Shown: positions 34,625 through 43,246, counted from the first letter of the stretch. The stretch: 64,000 nt of DNA from Bradyrhizobium sp. BTAi1 (GCF_000015165.1 NC_009485.1:2210001-2274000), one strand, 5' to 3'. The notes: generated from the sequence alone by a model not told the origin. Program-made: numbers and translations.

Positions 34625-35074
34625 ATGACCGAACGTGAGCCCGAAGTCTTCGTCATCTGTCCCACCACGAGCCTTGCGAGGGGCGAGGCGAAGGCGTTCA
34701 GCCTGTCGCGGATTGGCGACAATGGCGAGGCGCGGCCGTTTCCGATCGTCATCGTCCACACCGCTTCGGGTGGCTTCGTCGGCTATGTCAATGCGTGCCC
34801 GCACGAGGGCAAATGGCTGAACATCGGCAGCGGCCAGTTCTTCAATGCCGACCGGACGCTGCTGCGCTGCGGCCGTCATGGCGCGACGTTCGAGATCGAC
34901 ACCGGCCTGTGCCACGCCGGCGCCTGCGAAGGCCAAAGCCTCGAGCCGATCGCGCTCGCCGTCATCGACGGCGACGTCTGCCTGTGCGGCGTCGCGCTGG
35001 TCGAGGATGTCAGTTTCCCTGATCCGTTCGACGATCTTGATGAGACCATGGAGATCATGATCCACCCGGATTGA
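34625..35074 (+). CDS. Rieske-type 2Fe-2S ferredoxin
   Basis: A 149-residue soluble Rieske protein. The cluster ligands are Cys58-Pro-His60 (ACPHEGKWLN) and Cys82-Gly-Arg-His85 (LRCGRHGATFEIDTG). It is larger than minimal Rieske ferredoxins (about 105), with an acidic C-terminal tail ending DDLDETMEIMIHPD. Such proteins carry electrons to oxygenases or serve as small subunits of reductases. No oxygenase lies next to it, so its partner is unknown. It is divergent from the GST gene, with 181 bp between them. Confidence 0.85.
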   Translation: MTEREPEVFVICPTTSLARGEAKAFSLSRIGDNGEARPFPIVIVHTASGGFVGYVNACPHEGKWLNIGSGQFFNADRTLLRCGRHGATFEIDTGLCHAGACEGQSLEPIALAVIDGDVCLCGVALVEDVSFPDPFDDLDETMEIMIHPD

Positions 35075-35088
35075 CAGATGCTGCCTGC

Positions 35089-35164
35089 CGTCATTGCGAG
35101 GAGCGAAGCGACGACGCAATCCAGAGTCTTGGTCCATCTCTGGGTTGCTTCGCGCGCAATGACG
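35089..35164. repeat. Palindromic intergenic repeat, copy 3
   Basis: CGTCATTGCGAG opens the element and GCGCAATGACG closes it. GACGCAATCCAGAG and CTCTGGGTTGCTTC are the inner arms, with mismatches. It is the shortest of the three good copies (76 bp) and lies between the convergent Rieske and 80-aa genes. Confidence 0.8.
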
Positions 35165-35195
35165 CTCATGGGGTCAACGGCGTTCGACGCATCTC

Positions 35196-35438
35196 CTAAA
35201 ACCCATCCGCCTTCTTGCCCCAGGGATGGCTGCCGGGCACCAGCTGAGCCTTGATTCCGGCCTTCTCGACATCGGCTTGCGACCTGAAGAATGTTGCCTC
35301 GTGCACCAGCGTGCCGTTCTTCGTCGTCACAGCGACATAGCGTGCCACCGTATCGATGTCGCAGAGATAGCCGCCGCCGGGATCGGCGGCGCTGCGCAGA
35401 TTGCCATCCCAGTCCACGAAGAAGCCGTCACTCGCCAT
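35196..35438 (-). CDS. Small hypothetical protein, 80 aa
   Basis: The ATG at 35438 follows GGAG with a 6-base spacer and lies inside the end of the preceding gene (11-base overlap). It begins MASDGFFVDWDGNLRSAADP and ends WGKKADGF, a compact soluble sequence. No family recognised. It is the last gene of the SagB/rhodanese-ankyrin operon. Confidence 0.65.
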   Translation of the reverse strand: MASDGFFVDWDGNLRSAADPGGGYLCDIDTVARYVAVTTKNGTLVHEATFFRSQADVEKAGIKAQLVPGSHPWGKKADGF

Positions 35439-35778
35439 GTTGGTCTCCATTTGGTTCATGCGTCTCAGGGGCGGGCTGATCGGCGACCAGTTGCGCATAA
35501 GCGCGCGCGACGATGGTTCGGCATTGCAGCAGGCGCGCATGCTCGGCCTTGCCGATGCTCACCGTCTCGTCGTCGCCGTCGGTCGCGGCCATTGCCGCCT
35601 GCCATGCCTCGAACAGCGCCTTCTCGAGCTGATAGATCCGCTCGCTCGCCCGCTCCAGATAAGGGACCGGATTGGCGCGGACATTGGCCTCGTGCAGCGC
35701 GTCGAGGCTGAGCAGCGTTCGGAACCGGCGTTCGATTTGGCGCTGCTGCATCCCGAAATCGTGCTCGATGACGGTCAT
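35428..35778 (-). CDS. Hypothetical helical protein, 116 aa
   Basis: The ATG at 35778 follows a strong GGAGGTGAG and overlaps the stop of the rhodanese-ankyrin gene (ATGA). It is mainly alpha-helical and charged, with RRFRTLLSLDALHEANVR and ERIYQLEKALFEAWQAAM. No export signal. Family not recognised; the overlaps on both sides make it part of the operon. Confidence 0.68.
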   Translation of the reverse strand: MTVIEHDFGMQQRQIERRFRTLLSLDALHEANVRANPVPYLERASERIYQLEKALFEAWQAAMAATDGDDETVSIGKAEHARLLQCRTIVARAYAQLVADQPAPETHEPNGDQHGE

Positions 35779-36581
35779 GGTCTCACCTCCGGCACCGGAC
35801 GGGCCGTGGCCTTGGCCGCGTGACGCAACAGGCTGAGGCATTCGAGCGATGCGGCCATGTCGAGCGCCGTGAAGCCGTCGAGCGTCTCGGCGCTGATATC
35901 GGCGCCCTTGGCGAGGAGATGTGCGACCACGTCCGCTCTGCCGGAAGACGACGCATACATCAGCGCCGTCGCGCCATTGTCGTTGCGGTTGTCGAGATCG
36001 ATGCCGGCCTCGACCAGCGCATCGATGGCGTCCAGGTGCTGGCCGACGCAGGCGAGCCACAGCGCGTTGTTGCCGTCGGCGTTGATCGCAGCGACCGCCG
36101 CGCCGGCGGCGAGCAGCTCGCGGATGATGGCGACATTGCCGAGATAGGCCGCCTTCATCAGCGGCGTGGTGCGATTGGCGATGCGAGCGTCGACGTCATC
36201 GGCGGGAAATCCCTCCGCGGCGAGCCAAGCCGCCAATGTCGGGCCGACATTCGCCGAGCCGTTCTGCGCCGGGACGCGCTGCCGCCACGCTTCGTAGCCG
36301 CCATCGAGGCTATAGACCTCCGCGAAGCCGAAATCGGAGAAGGTCTGCGCATACTCCTGGCTGGCATGGCCGTGATAGCAGTAGATCAGGATCGGCGTGC
36401 GCCGGGTGGTGCCGGAGATCAGCGCCGAGAGATTGCCCTGGGTGAGATGCTGCGCGCCGGTGATGTGGGCGGCGTTGAACGAGGCGCGGTCGCGCACGTC
36501 GAAGCGCAGCACGTCGTCGCGCAGCAGCAGCTCGGCGGCCTGGCCGACATCGATGCGTTGGAACGGGATACGCGGTCTCAT
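35775..36581 (-). CDS. Rhodanese domain fused to ankyrin repeats
   Basis: A 268-residue protein. Residues 5-105 are a single rhodanese domain of the GlpE kind with active-site Cys68 in YCYHGHAS. Residues about 130-258 are four ankyrin repeats (for example RTTPLMKAAYLGNVAIIRELL, GNNALWLACVGQHLDAIDAL, GATALMYASSSGRADVVAHL). Ankyrin repeats usually bind a protein partner, so sulfur transfer may be directed to one specific acceptor. The start overlaps the tandem-SagB gene stop by four bases, so these two products probably act together. Confidence 0.85.
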   Translation of the reverse strand: MRPRIPFQRIDVGQAAELLLRDDVLRFDVRDRASFNAAHITGAQHLTQGNLSALISGTTRRTPILIYCYHGHASQEYAQTFSDFGFAEVYSLDGGYEAWRQRVPAQNGSANVGPTLAAWLAAEGFPADDVDARIANRTTPLMKAAYLGNVAIIRELLAAGAAVAAINADGNNALWLACVGQHLDAIDALVEAGIDLDNRNDNGATALMYASSSGRADVVAHLLAKGADISAETLDGFTALDMAASLECLSLLRHAAKATARPVPEVRP

Positions 36582-38221
36582 GGCAAGGCTCCCGACTCAT
36601 TGCGCGTGCGGCCGGGATAGGCCGGCAGCGTGGTGATGCGGTCGTCGGCCAGGGGGCGGCCGACGGTGAAGTGGTAGAGCGTCTGATGATCGGTGCCGGC
36701 GACGCCGAGTATCTCGTGCACGGACTCGTCGAAGAAGCAGCCGATGCCGGTGCCGCGCAGGCCCGCCGCCTCGGCTTCGAGATACAGCACCTGGCCGATC
36801 AGGCCGGCCTCCCAATGAAGTTGGCGATAGCGCCAGGGAGTCTCGCGGATGAGTGGGGCGAACTCGGCGAGCATGGCCACCGCAAAGCAGCTGTCGCCGG
36901 CGATGGCCTGATGACAGCTCGCGGTCCGGATCACGCCGCGGCTGTCGGTCGGCAGCAGTTGAAACAGCGGCAGACGATCGGGCGCGCGCGCGACGCGTTG
37001 CCAGTCGAACTCGGCACGCAGCGCATGGCGCAGATCGCTTTCGGCCTCGCCGCTGCGGGGCAGCGCATAGAGGCCGGGCGTGAGACCCTCGACGCGATGC
37101 ACGAACAGCAGCGGATGCAGCCGCGGCGTGAACGGCCAGGCCTCCCAGGGCGGTGCGGCGCGCGGCAGCAGCGCGTCGAGCAGCTGATGGAATGCGGCGA
37201 GCGCCATCGTGAATTTCGCATCGAAGCGCTGGGCGCTGCGGCGGCCGAGAATGAGTTCGGCTGCGCGCGCAGGGGATGGCGAGGCGCGCGGCGGGTGGGG
37301 TGGCGGCGCGGCGGCCGCATCACGTCCGCCGCCGCGCGTCGCGGCGCTCACCTCGGCGATCACTGGCCAGCGATAGAGCGGATGGCGGTCGAGCCTATTG
37401 GCCTGTCCCGTCCAATCATCGTCGATCGCGGCAGCAGCGGGCAGTGGCGGCGGCGCGCCTGCGGCCGCGTCGCGCGGCGTGATCGCGAGCAGTACGTCGG
37501 CATCCTCGGCCTCGACGCCGGCGAAATCGCTGGCGCGATCGAGCCCCATGAGTGCGGCCAGCCTGCTGCTGTCGAGGCCGTCGACGACGCGGGCGGTCCA
37601 GCCGAGCGCGGCGGCCGCGTAGCTGACGGCGCCGATCGCGTGGCCGAGATCGAGCTGGCAATAGCGGAACGCGCGCTCGCCATATTTCCACGCCTCGCGC
37701 CAGTGGATCGAGGACAGGCCGAGCCATAGCCGCGGCTCGTTTGTTGAAGCCATGGCCCGCCGGCAGCGCTGCTCCAGCACGTGATCGCGGCTGACATAAT
37801 GATGCAGGCCGTCGCCGAGACCGCTGACATGCTCCGCGATCACATAGGCTTCGGTCGGATGCAAATTGCCGCTCGAAGGATTGCAGCGCAGCGCCCAGCG
37901 ATCCGGGCCGAACTCTTTCCACGCGCTGAGCCCGAACGACAATTCCAGCAGCAGCGCGACGCTGTCGATGGTCAGTGGTTGCGTGGGAGCGGTGCCATTG
38001 CAGGCCTCGGCGAAGCTCGTGGCGAGACGGTCCGAGGTCAGCGGCAGCGCCGTGCGCGGGCTGCCGGCGAAGTCGCGGAACGGATTGGGCTGCGCATCCC
38101 AATCCAGCGTCTCCGGTCCCGCCGCATAGCGCTTCAGGCTATGCCTGGTGCGGGCATGGTAGGCGAGCGCGATGTCGGCCGCGGCCGGGAGCTCTGCCGC
38201 GCTGGACGGTGACACGGACAT
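36578..38221 (-). CDS. Tandem SagB/ThcOx-family (nitroreductase-like) oxidoreductase
   Basis: A 547-residue protein built from two SagB-type dehydrogenase domains. The N-terminal domain includes SLKRYAAGPETLDWDAQPNP and the flavin-site stretch CNPSSGNLHPTEAYV. The second domain starts at about 325 with ELILGRRSAQRFDAKFTM and ends GIGCFFDESVHEILGV. SagB proteins use FMN; in thiazole/oxazole peptide clusters they oxidise azoline rings. No precursor peptide, cyclodehydratase or YcaO gene is seen here, so a classical RiPP role is not supported. It heads a four-gene overlapping operon. Confidence 0.83.
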   Translation of the reverse strand: MSVSPSSAAELPAAADIALAYHARTRHSLKRYAAGPETLDWDAQPNPFRDFAGSPRTALPLTSDRLATSFAEACNGTAPTQPLTIDSVALLLELSFGLSAWKEFGPDRWALRCNPSSGNLHPTEAYVIAEHVSGLGDGLHHYVSRDHVLEQRCRRAMASTNEPRLWLGLSSIHWREAWKYGERAFRYCQLDLGHAIGAVSYAAAALGWTARVVDGLDSSRLAALMGLDRASDFAGVEAEDADVLLAITPRDAAAGAPPPLPAAAAIDDDWTGQANRLDRHPLYRWPVIAEVSAATRGGGRDAAAAPPPHPPRASPSPARAAELILGRRSAQRFDAKFTMALAAFHQLLDALLPRAAPPWEAWPFTPRLHPLLFVHRVEGLTPGLYALPRSGEAESDLRHALRAEFDWQRVARAPDRLPLFQLLPTDSRGVIRTASCHQAIAGDSCFAVAMLAEFAPLIRETPWRYRQLHWEAGLIGQVLYLEAEAAGLRGTGIGCFFDESVHEILGVAGTDHQTLYHFTVGRPLADDRITTLPAYPGRTRNESGALP

Positions 38222-38327
38222 GATTCCTCACAAGGCGCGACGCGTGTATCCGCGCATGGGGGATGGTCGCTGGGTGACCGGATGCGACGGAGCAAATTCC
38301 GTTCCGACGAGCTCCGGCTGTCTCCAC

Positions 38328-38373
38328 ATCGTCATTCCAGGCTCGCCGCTGCGCGTTGCCCCGGAATGACGAT
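38328..38373. repeat. Short palindromic repeat of a second family
   Basis: ATCGTCATTCC (38328-38338) and GGAATGACGAT (38363-38373) are perfect 11-bp inverted complements around a GC-rich loop. The core differs from the CGTCATTGCGAG family. It lies in the region between the SagB gene and the 67-aa ORF; otherwise that 261-bp stretch shows nothing I can name. Confidence 0.7.
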
Positions 38374-38482
38374 AGAGAAGCGGTCGACGGCGGATCTCCA
38401 AACAAGCGAAGAGATACGCTTGTCGCCGCAGATCGTGTGCGACTTCGGACAGATTCCATCCGGCGCTGTCCGGTTTTCGACA

Positions 38483-38686
38483 TCAGTGCCGGTGCGCGCT
38501 GCCCGACGCCGTGGCGTCGATCAGCACGGCGACCTTGGCCGCAATCGACAGCCATGCCTGGTGCGCGTCGACCTTGTGGCCAAGCTTGAAACTGTCGGCC
38601 ATGCGGGTCGCGAAGGCCGGTCCGTCGCTGCCATGCTGGTGCGCGATGATCCACGCGGTCTGCCACAGATCGGTCTCGGTGGTCAC
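38483..38686 (-). CDS. Small hypothetical protein, 67 aa
   Basis: A GTG-started frame begins four bases after the stop of the reductase gene. VTTETDLWQTAWIIAHQHG and KVDAHQAWLSIAAKVAVLID look like two amphipathic helices, similar in style to small DUF6961-type proteins. The RBS is weak, so translation may be coupled to the upstream gene. No function known. Confidence 0.55.
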   Translation of the reverse strand: MTTETDLWQTAWIIAHQHGSDGPAFATRMADSFKLGHKVDAHQAWLSIAAKVAVLIDATASGSAHRH

Positions 38687-38690
38687 GGCG

Positions 38691-39653
38691 CTACAGATCC
38701 AGCACCAGCCGGTCGCCTTTGGCGCGCGACACGCAGGGCAGGAAATAGCCCTCGGCGCGCTGTGCCGCCGACAGGCGCTTGTCGCGATGGTCGATCTCGC
38801 CCTCGACAACCCTGGTCTTGCAGGTGCCACATAGGCCCTGTTCGCAGGAGGTCGCGATCTTGACGCCGTGCTCCTCGAGAAACGCCGTGACGGTCTTGTC
38901 GCCCGGTATCTTGAAGGTCGCGCCGCTGCTCTTGATGGTGACGTCGAACACCTTGTCGAGCAGCGCGGCGGCCGCCTTCGCGGTGAAGCGCTCGATATGG
39001 ATGCGCTCCTCGGCGAAGCCCTTCTGCTTGGCCTGCGCGATGATCGGATCCATCCACCAGTCGACGCCGCAGATGAACAATTGGGTGTCGTCGGGACGGT
39101 CGGCGAGTAGATCCGCCGCTTTCAGCAGCTGATTGTCCTCGCTGGATTCCGTGTAGTACCTGGTATTCTCGGCGAAGGACGAGCCCTCGATGGTGCCACG
39201 GAACGAATCCGGCGACATCAGCGCGAACACATAGTGCAGCTCGAACGGGATGGCCTTGGCCTTCAGCGTGTCGGCGATCGACAGGATCGGCGTCACGCCG
39301 ATGCCGCGCGCGACCAGCAGCGCGCGCTTGGTGTCCTTCGGGATCTTGAAGCGGTTGCGCGGCCGGCTGACCTGCAGCCTGTCGCCTTCCTTGATGTCGA
39401 GATGCAGCGCCTTCGAGCCGCCGCGGCTGTTGGCATCCTTCCAGACGCCGATGCAATAGCGGTTGCGCTCGGCGGCGCTGTTCAGCAGCGAATATTGCCG
39501 CGTCAGCCCGTTCGGCAGGGTGACGTCGATATGGCTGCCGGGGGTGAAGCCCGGCAGCGGATGGTCGTCCGCCGGGACGAGCTCGAACGAGGCCATGTTG
39601 TGCGCCTCGATGGCCTTCCTGGCCACGACGACGGTGTGCAGGGTGTCGGACAT
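38691..39653 (-). CDS. Phthalate-dioxygenase-reductase-type flavin/2Fe-2S oxidoreductase
   Basis: A 320-residue reductase. The FNR-like flavin domain has the RQYSLLNS motif, the NAD domain has VARGIGVTPILS, and a C-terminal plant-type [2Fe-2S] domain has CEQGLCGTCKT with a fourth Cys in FLPCVSR. This matches VanB/PobB/PdR-class reductases that pass electrons from NAD(P)H to Rieske oxygenases. No oxygenase alpha subunit lies beside it. Next to gallate dioxygenase it might serve O-demethylation of syringate or 3-O-methylgallate. The ATG at 39653 follows GGAG. Confidence 0.88.
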   Translation of the reverse strand: MSDTLHTVVVARKAIEAHNMASFELVPADDHPLPGFTPGSHIDVTLPNGLTRQYSLLNSAAERNRYCIGVWKDANSRGGSKALHLDIKEGDRLQVSRPRNRFKIPKDTKRALLVARGIGVTPILSIADTLKAKAIPFELHYVFALMSPDSFRGTIEGSSFAENTRYYTESSEDNQLLKAADLLADRPDDTQLFICGVDWWMDPIIAQAKQKGFAEERIHIERFTAKAAAALLDKVFDVTIKSSGATFKIPGDKTVTAFLEEHGVKIATSCEQGLCGTCKTRVVEGEIDHRDKRLSAAQRAEGYFLPCVSRAKGDRLVLDL

Positions 39654-39724
39654 CTGACAACTCCATCTTGCGACCCGGCTGATGAGCAGCCGATGCAAAG
39701 GGAGGGCCAGCGGTCGGGCGTGTG

Positions 39725-41005
39725 TCACTGCGCGTCGATCGCGTCCGCCTTGGCGCCGCCGGCGACCGAGTAGCGCATCGGCACCTTGCGGGTCTTGAGG
39801 AAGGCCTCGAGGGTTTCGCCGCGGAACGCCGCATAGACCTCCGGGTTGGAGACGCCGATCACCGCGGCCATCTTTTCCAGCATGAAGAAGCTGACACCGC
39901 GCCTGATCATCTCGATCCATCTGCGGTTCCGGATCAGCTCGCGCTCCTCTTGCGTGAGGCGGTATTCATCCGCCAGCGCGTCGAATTCCTCAATGAATCT
40001 CTTGCGATGCGCCGGGATGACGAGCCGGTGCAGGAAGTCGTTGATGCGGAAATTGGCCTGGCTGCGCGCGTGGGTGAACGGGTAGGTGCCGGGCAGCGTC
40101 TCCGCGCCCTGCAGCTCATGGGCGATATGCGCGCGATAGGCCGCGACCTCCCGCGGGTCTGGCGCAGTGCCGAGATCCTCGAACACCAGCGTCGCGATAT
40201 TGGTCACCGATGGCGCGTAGGTCTGTTTGTGAACCAGGCGGACCTTGTCGGAGAGCGCGCCGCGCATGATCAGCCACATGATCACCTCGGCGCCTTCCAT
40301 GCCGCCCTTCACGGCGTAGTCGGCGATCCGCATCGCCGTCAGCCCCTCGGGCTCCTTCTCCAGCAGATCGAGAAATTCGTTGTCCCAGTCCTCGTTGAGG
40401 AAGCCGGCACGCTCGCCATGGACCTGGTGCGACAGCCCGCCGGTGGCGAAGATCGCCACCTTCAGATCCTCCGGATAGCTCTCGATCGCCTTGCGCAGCG
40501 TCCTGCCGAGCTTCCACATCCGCTTGGCACTGGGAATCGGCAGTTGCAGCACGCCGACCTGCAGCGGGACGACGGTGCCCGGCCATGGATCGCTGGCATC
40601 GCCCATCATCGACAGCGGCGACAACAGGCCATGATCGACCGGCTTGCCCTGGAAGAACGACAGGTCGAACTCGTCGGCGACCATCGCCATGGCGATGTGC
40701 TGCGACAGGCCGAGATGGCCTCTCGCCGGCGGGACGTTGCGTGGTCCGCCGCCTTCGTCGGCCGCGACATAGCTGTCGTCGATGCCGAGCGCGAACGCCG
40801 AGTAATGGTCGAAGAAGAACGAGGTGACGTGGTCATTGTAGATCATGAACAGGACGTCGATGTCCGTCTTCCTCACCCAGTCGCGGACCACCGCGAAGCC
40901 GTCGAAGATCGGCTTCCAGGCGGGGTCGTTCTGCTTGTTGGTGTCGCGCGCAAAGCCGATGGTGGGCGAGTGCGACGCGCCGATGCCGCCGATGATCCGG
41001 GCCAT
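39725..41005 (-). CDS. Gallate dioxygenase (fused LigB-LigA type)
   Basis: A 426-residue class III extradiol dioxygenase. The N-terminal two-thirds is a LigB-like catalytic domain with iron ligands His12 (ASHSPTIG) and His59 (YNDHVTSFF). The C-terminal part from about 290 is a LigA-like domain (FRINDFLHRLVIPAHRKRFIEE, then VYAAFRGETLEAF). The single-chain fusion of this length is typical of gallate dioxygenases (GalA/DesB), which open gallate to 4-oxalomesaconate. Divergent from a LysR regulator, with the reductase gene 71 bases downstream. Alternative: protocatechuate 4,5-dioxygenase activity. Confidence 0.87.
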   Translation of the reverse strand: MARIIGGIGASHSPTIGFARDTNKQNDPAWKPIFDGFAVVRDWVRKTDIDVLFMIYNDHVTSFFFDHYSAFALGIDDSYVAADEGGGPRNVPPARGHLGLSQHIAMAMVADEFDLSFFQGKPVDHGLLSPLSMMGDASDPWPGTVVPLQVGVLQLPIPSAKRMWKLGRTLRKAIESYPEDLKVAIFATGGLSHQVHGERAGFLNEDWDNEFLDLLEKEPEGLTAMRIADYAVKGGMEGAEVIMWLIMRGALSDKVRLVHKQTYAPSVTNIATLVFEDLGTAPDPREVAAYRAHIAHELQGAETLPGTYPFTHARSQANFRINDFLHRLVIPAHRKRFIEEFDALADEYRLTQEERELIRNRRWIEMIRRGVSFFMLEKMAAVIGVSNPEVYAAFRGETLEAFLKTRKVPMRYSVAGGAKADAIDAQ

Positions 41006-41089
41006 GTCTCCCTCCGCGAAATGCGACGCCGCCTCTGGCTGACGCGCGGCGGCACGTGGCCGGCGAGCCTAAGAAGTTTCCCCGGCTAG

Positions 41090-41105
41090 ACAATGATGCT
41101 ATTGT
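41090..41105. promoter_or_regulatory. Dyad in the gallate dioxygenase/LysR divergent promoter
   Basis: ACAAT-N6-ATTGT is a perfect inverted repeat midway between the divergent dioxygenase and LysR-type genes. AT-rich interrupted dyads of about 15 bp are usual LysR binding sites, so this is the best candidate operator for the adjacent regulator. Confidence 0.5.
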
Positions 41106-41143
41106 GCACGGATCGTTTCTCTGTATGGACGCATGAGTCGAAG

Positions 41144-42049
41144 ATGAAGTGGCGGATCGAGGACATTCCCGTGTTCCATGCCGTGGTGGCCACGGGCGGC
41201 ATGACCGGGGCGTCACGCTCCCTCGGTATGCCCAAATCCTCGGTCAGCAAGTCGGTCGCCCGCCTGGAGCAGGACCTCGGCATCCGGCTGTTCGACCGCA
41301 ATTCGCGGCGCGTCCGCGTCACCCGTGAGGGCGAATTGTTCTTCCAGCAATGTCAGAAGATCCTCGACCAGGTGTCGGAGGCCGATGCGGTCATGACCGG
41401 GCTGGTCGATGTGCCCAGCGGCCGGCTGTCGGTCGCGCTGCCGCCGGCCTTCTGCGAGGAGATCCTCGCACCCAAGCTCGCCGAATTCCACCACCGTTAT
41501 CCGCGCATCGAGCTTGATGTCGAGGCGACCACGCGGGCGATCGACATGCTGGCCGATCGCTTCGACATCGCGGTGGTGGTCGGGGTGCAGGAGGATTCCG
41601 AGCTGGCGCAGAAGGTCTTGATCGGCGGCCGCCTGATCTGGGTGACGAGCCCGGCCTATCTCGCCGCGCATGACATCGGCGACGACATCCGCGCCTTGGA
41701 AGCTCATCTGATGATCTGCGAGCGCCGCTACGGCGACCGCACCTTGACGATCAAGCAGCACGGCCATCTCGTCCGCTTCGACGTCGGCCCGCATGTTGCC
41801 CGCATCAACAATCCCCTGGCGGTGCGCCGCGCGGTGGCGCATGGCGCCGGCGTCTCGTTCCTGCCGGAGCATTATTGCGTCGAGCTGCTCGACGAGGGCC
41901 GGCTGGTCGAGATCGGCAAGGAGGTCGTGTTCGACACCCGCGCCGCCCAGCTCACCGCGATCTTTCCGAGCCGCAAGCTGATCTCCTCGCGCGCTCGCGC
42001 CTTCCTGGATTTTCTCGAGGAGATCTGCGCCGAGCCCCGCACGCCTTGA
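41144..42049 (+). CDS. LysR-type transcriptional regulator
   Basis: A 301-residue LTTR. The N-terminal winged HTH (GGMTGASRSLGMPKSSVSKSVARLEQDLGIRLFDR) is followed by a LysR_substrate domain with SGRLSVALPPAFCEEILAPKLAEF. The ATG at 41144 gives the standard family length and puts the HTH close to the N-terminus; an upstream ATG at 41093 would add 17 residues and run through the likely operator. It is divergent from gallate dioxygenase, the textbook arrangement for its regulator. Confidence 0.9.
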   Translation: MKWRIEDIPVFHAVVATGGMTGASRSLGMPKSSVSKSVARLEQDLGIRLFDRNSRRVRVTREGELFFQQCQKILDQVSEADAVMTGLVDVPSGRLSVALPPAFCEEILAPKLAEFHHRYPRIELDVEATTRAIDMLADRFDIAVVVGVQEDSELAQKVLIGGRLIWVTSPAYLAAHDIGDDIRALEAHLMICERRYGDRTLTIKQHGHLVRFDVGPHVARINNPLAVRRAVAHGAGVSFLPEHYCVELLDEGRLVEIGKEVVFDTRAAQLTAIFPSRKLISSRARAFLDFLEEICAEPRTP

Positions 42050-42067
42050 TCGCTCCGGCCGCCGCCT

Positions 42068-43246
42068 TCACGGCAGGCGGTGGAAGGATGGCGGCAGGGG
42101 CGCGCGGACCAACTGGCTCAGGTCCAGGGTTTCGCCGCTCTCGGCGATGTCCGAGAACAGCACCTCGACGAAGGGATGCTGACGGTTGGCCGCCGCGCCG
42201 CGCTGATATTTCGCGCTCACGATCCGTGCGAGGGCTGCAAGGTTTCGTTTTCCCAGAGCGTTGTACTGGCTGCGAAACAGGCTCTGCCGCCCGCCCGCAT
42301 GCTCGATCTGTTCGGCCCAGATGTCCATCACCTTGCGGCTGATGAAGGCCTCGACGCCCGTCGTGCCATCCTGGGCGAGCAGGCGCAGTCCATCCATCGT
42401 ATGCGGCTGCTCGTCGACGCAAAATTGGCTGAGTGACATCTGCGATCCTCGTCTGTTGTCGTGCACCGGCGATCTTGCCGGAGAATTGAGTGCGGTGATC
42501 GGCGCATCGAACGTGTAGGAGAAGCCCGTCGGCGGATAGCTTAGCTGCACCTCGCCCCCGAACTGCATGCCGAGCGTTTCGATCAGCCGGGTGCCGAAGC
42601 TTCGGCTGGCGGGCTCTTGGACCGTCGGGCCGTCGCGTTCGGTCCAGACGAGATGCAGGTGCTGCTTCGGCCGATCGATGGTCCAGACGAGATCAATGCG
42701 GCCCGTCGGGACCGACAAGGCGCCGAACTTCAGCGCATTCGTGCAAAGCTCGTTCAGCGTCATCGCCATGACCACAATGGCATTCGACGTCACCGGGACC
42801 TCGGGGCCCAGAATCGAAAATCGCGAGACGTCCGGGTCGTCGAAGGCCTGGATGGAGTTGCGGATCACGGTGCCGAGGTCGGCGCTGGACCATCGCGCTT
42901 GCAGCAAGAGGTCGTGCGCGCGCCCGAGGGCCTGGAGCCGCCCCGAAATGGCATGCTGAGCGTCCTTGGCTGCCGGCAGGCCGCTCAGGCTCTGCGAGAC
43001 GATGGCGCCGACGGTTGCGAGCGTGTTCTTGATGCGGTGCTGCAGTTCCTCGAGAATGAGCCGTTGCAGCCCACCGACGACCTCGCGCTCTCTCGCCTCG
43101 ATCTCGGCCTTGTCGAGCAACGCCTTTGCATTGCTCTCGGCCTCGGCGAGCAGGCGCTTCAGCCCGCGAATCTCCCGCACCAGAAAGTCCGGGTCTACGA
43201 CCGTTCCGTGAAGATGCGCTTTCGTGGTGAGATCGATCTTGAGCAT
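42068..43246 (-). CDS. HWE/HisKA_2-type histidine kinase with DUF1488-like C-terminal part
   Basis: A 392-residue soluble protein. After a coiled coil (VREIRGLKRLLAEAESNAKALL), the HisKA_2 H-box LEELQHRIKNTLATVGAIVSQS and the HATPase N-box MTLNELCTNALKFGAL identify an alphaproteobacterial light/stress-type kinase. There is no sensor domain. The kinase part ends near residue 260. From the in-frame ATG at 42439, a 123-residue tail resembling DUF1488 follows (DGTTGVEAFISRKVMDIWAEQ, LAALARIVSAKYQRG). That ATG has its own AGGA box, so a separate short product is possible. Start at 43246 chosen by alignment with the coiled coil; 43279 is an alternative. Confidence 0.78.
   Translation of the reverse strand: MLKIDLTTKAHLHGTVVDPDFLVREIRGLKRLLAEAESNAKALLDKAEIEAREREVVGGLQRLILEELQHRIKNTLATVGAIVSQSLSGLPAAKDAQHAISGRLQALGRAHDLLLQARWSSADLGTVIRNSIQAFDDPDVSRFSILGPEVPVTSNAIVVMAMTLNELCTNALKFGALSVPTGRIDLVWTIDRPKQHLHLVWTERDGPTVQEPASRSFGTRLIETLGMQFGGEVQLSYPPTGFSYTFDAPITALNSPARSPVHDNRRGSQMSLSQFCVDEQPHTMDGLRLLAQDGTTGVEAFISRKVMDIWAEQIEHAGGRQSLFRSQYNALGKRNLAALARIVSAKYQRGAAANRQHPFVEVLFSDIAESGETLDLSQLVRAPLPPSFHRLP

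Noticed and set aside
36578..38221. Possible thiazole/oxazole RiPP cluster because of SagB domains
   Set aside because: No precursor peptide, YcaO cyclodehydratase, leader peptidase or exporter is seen nearby.
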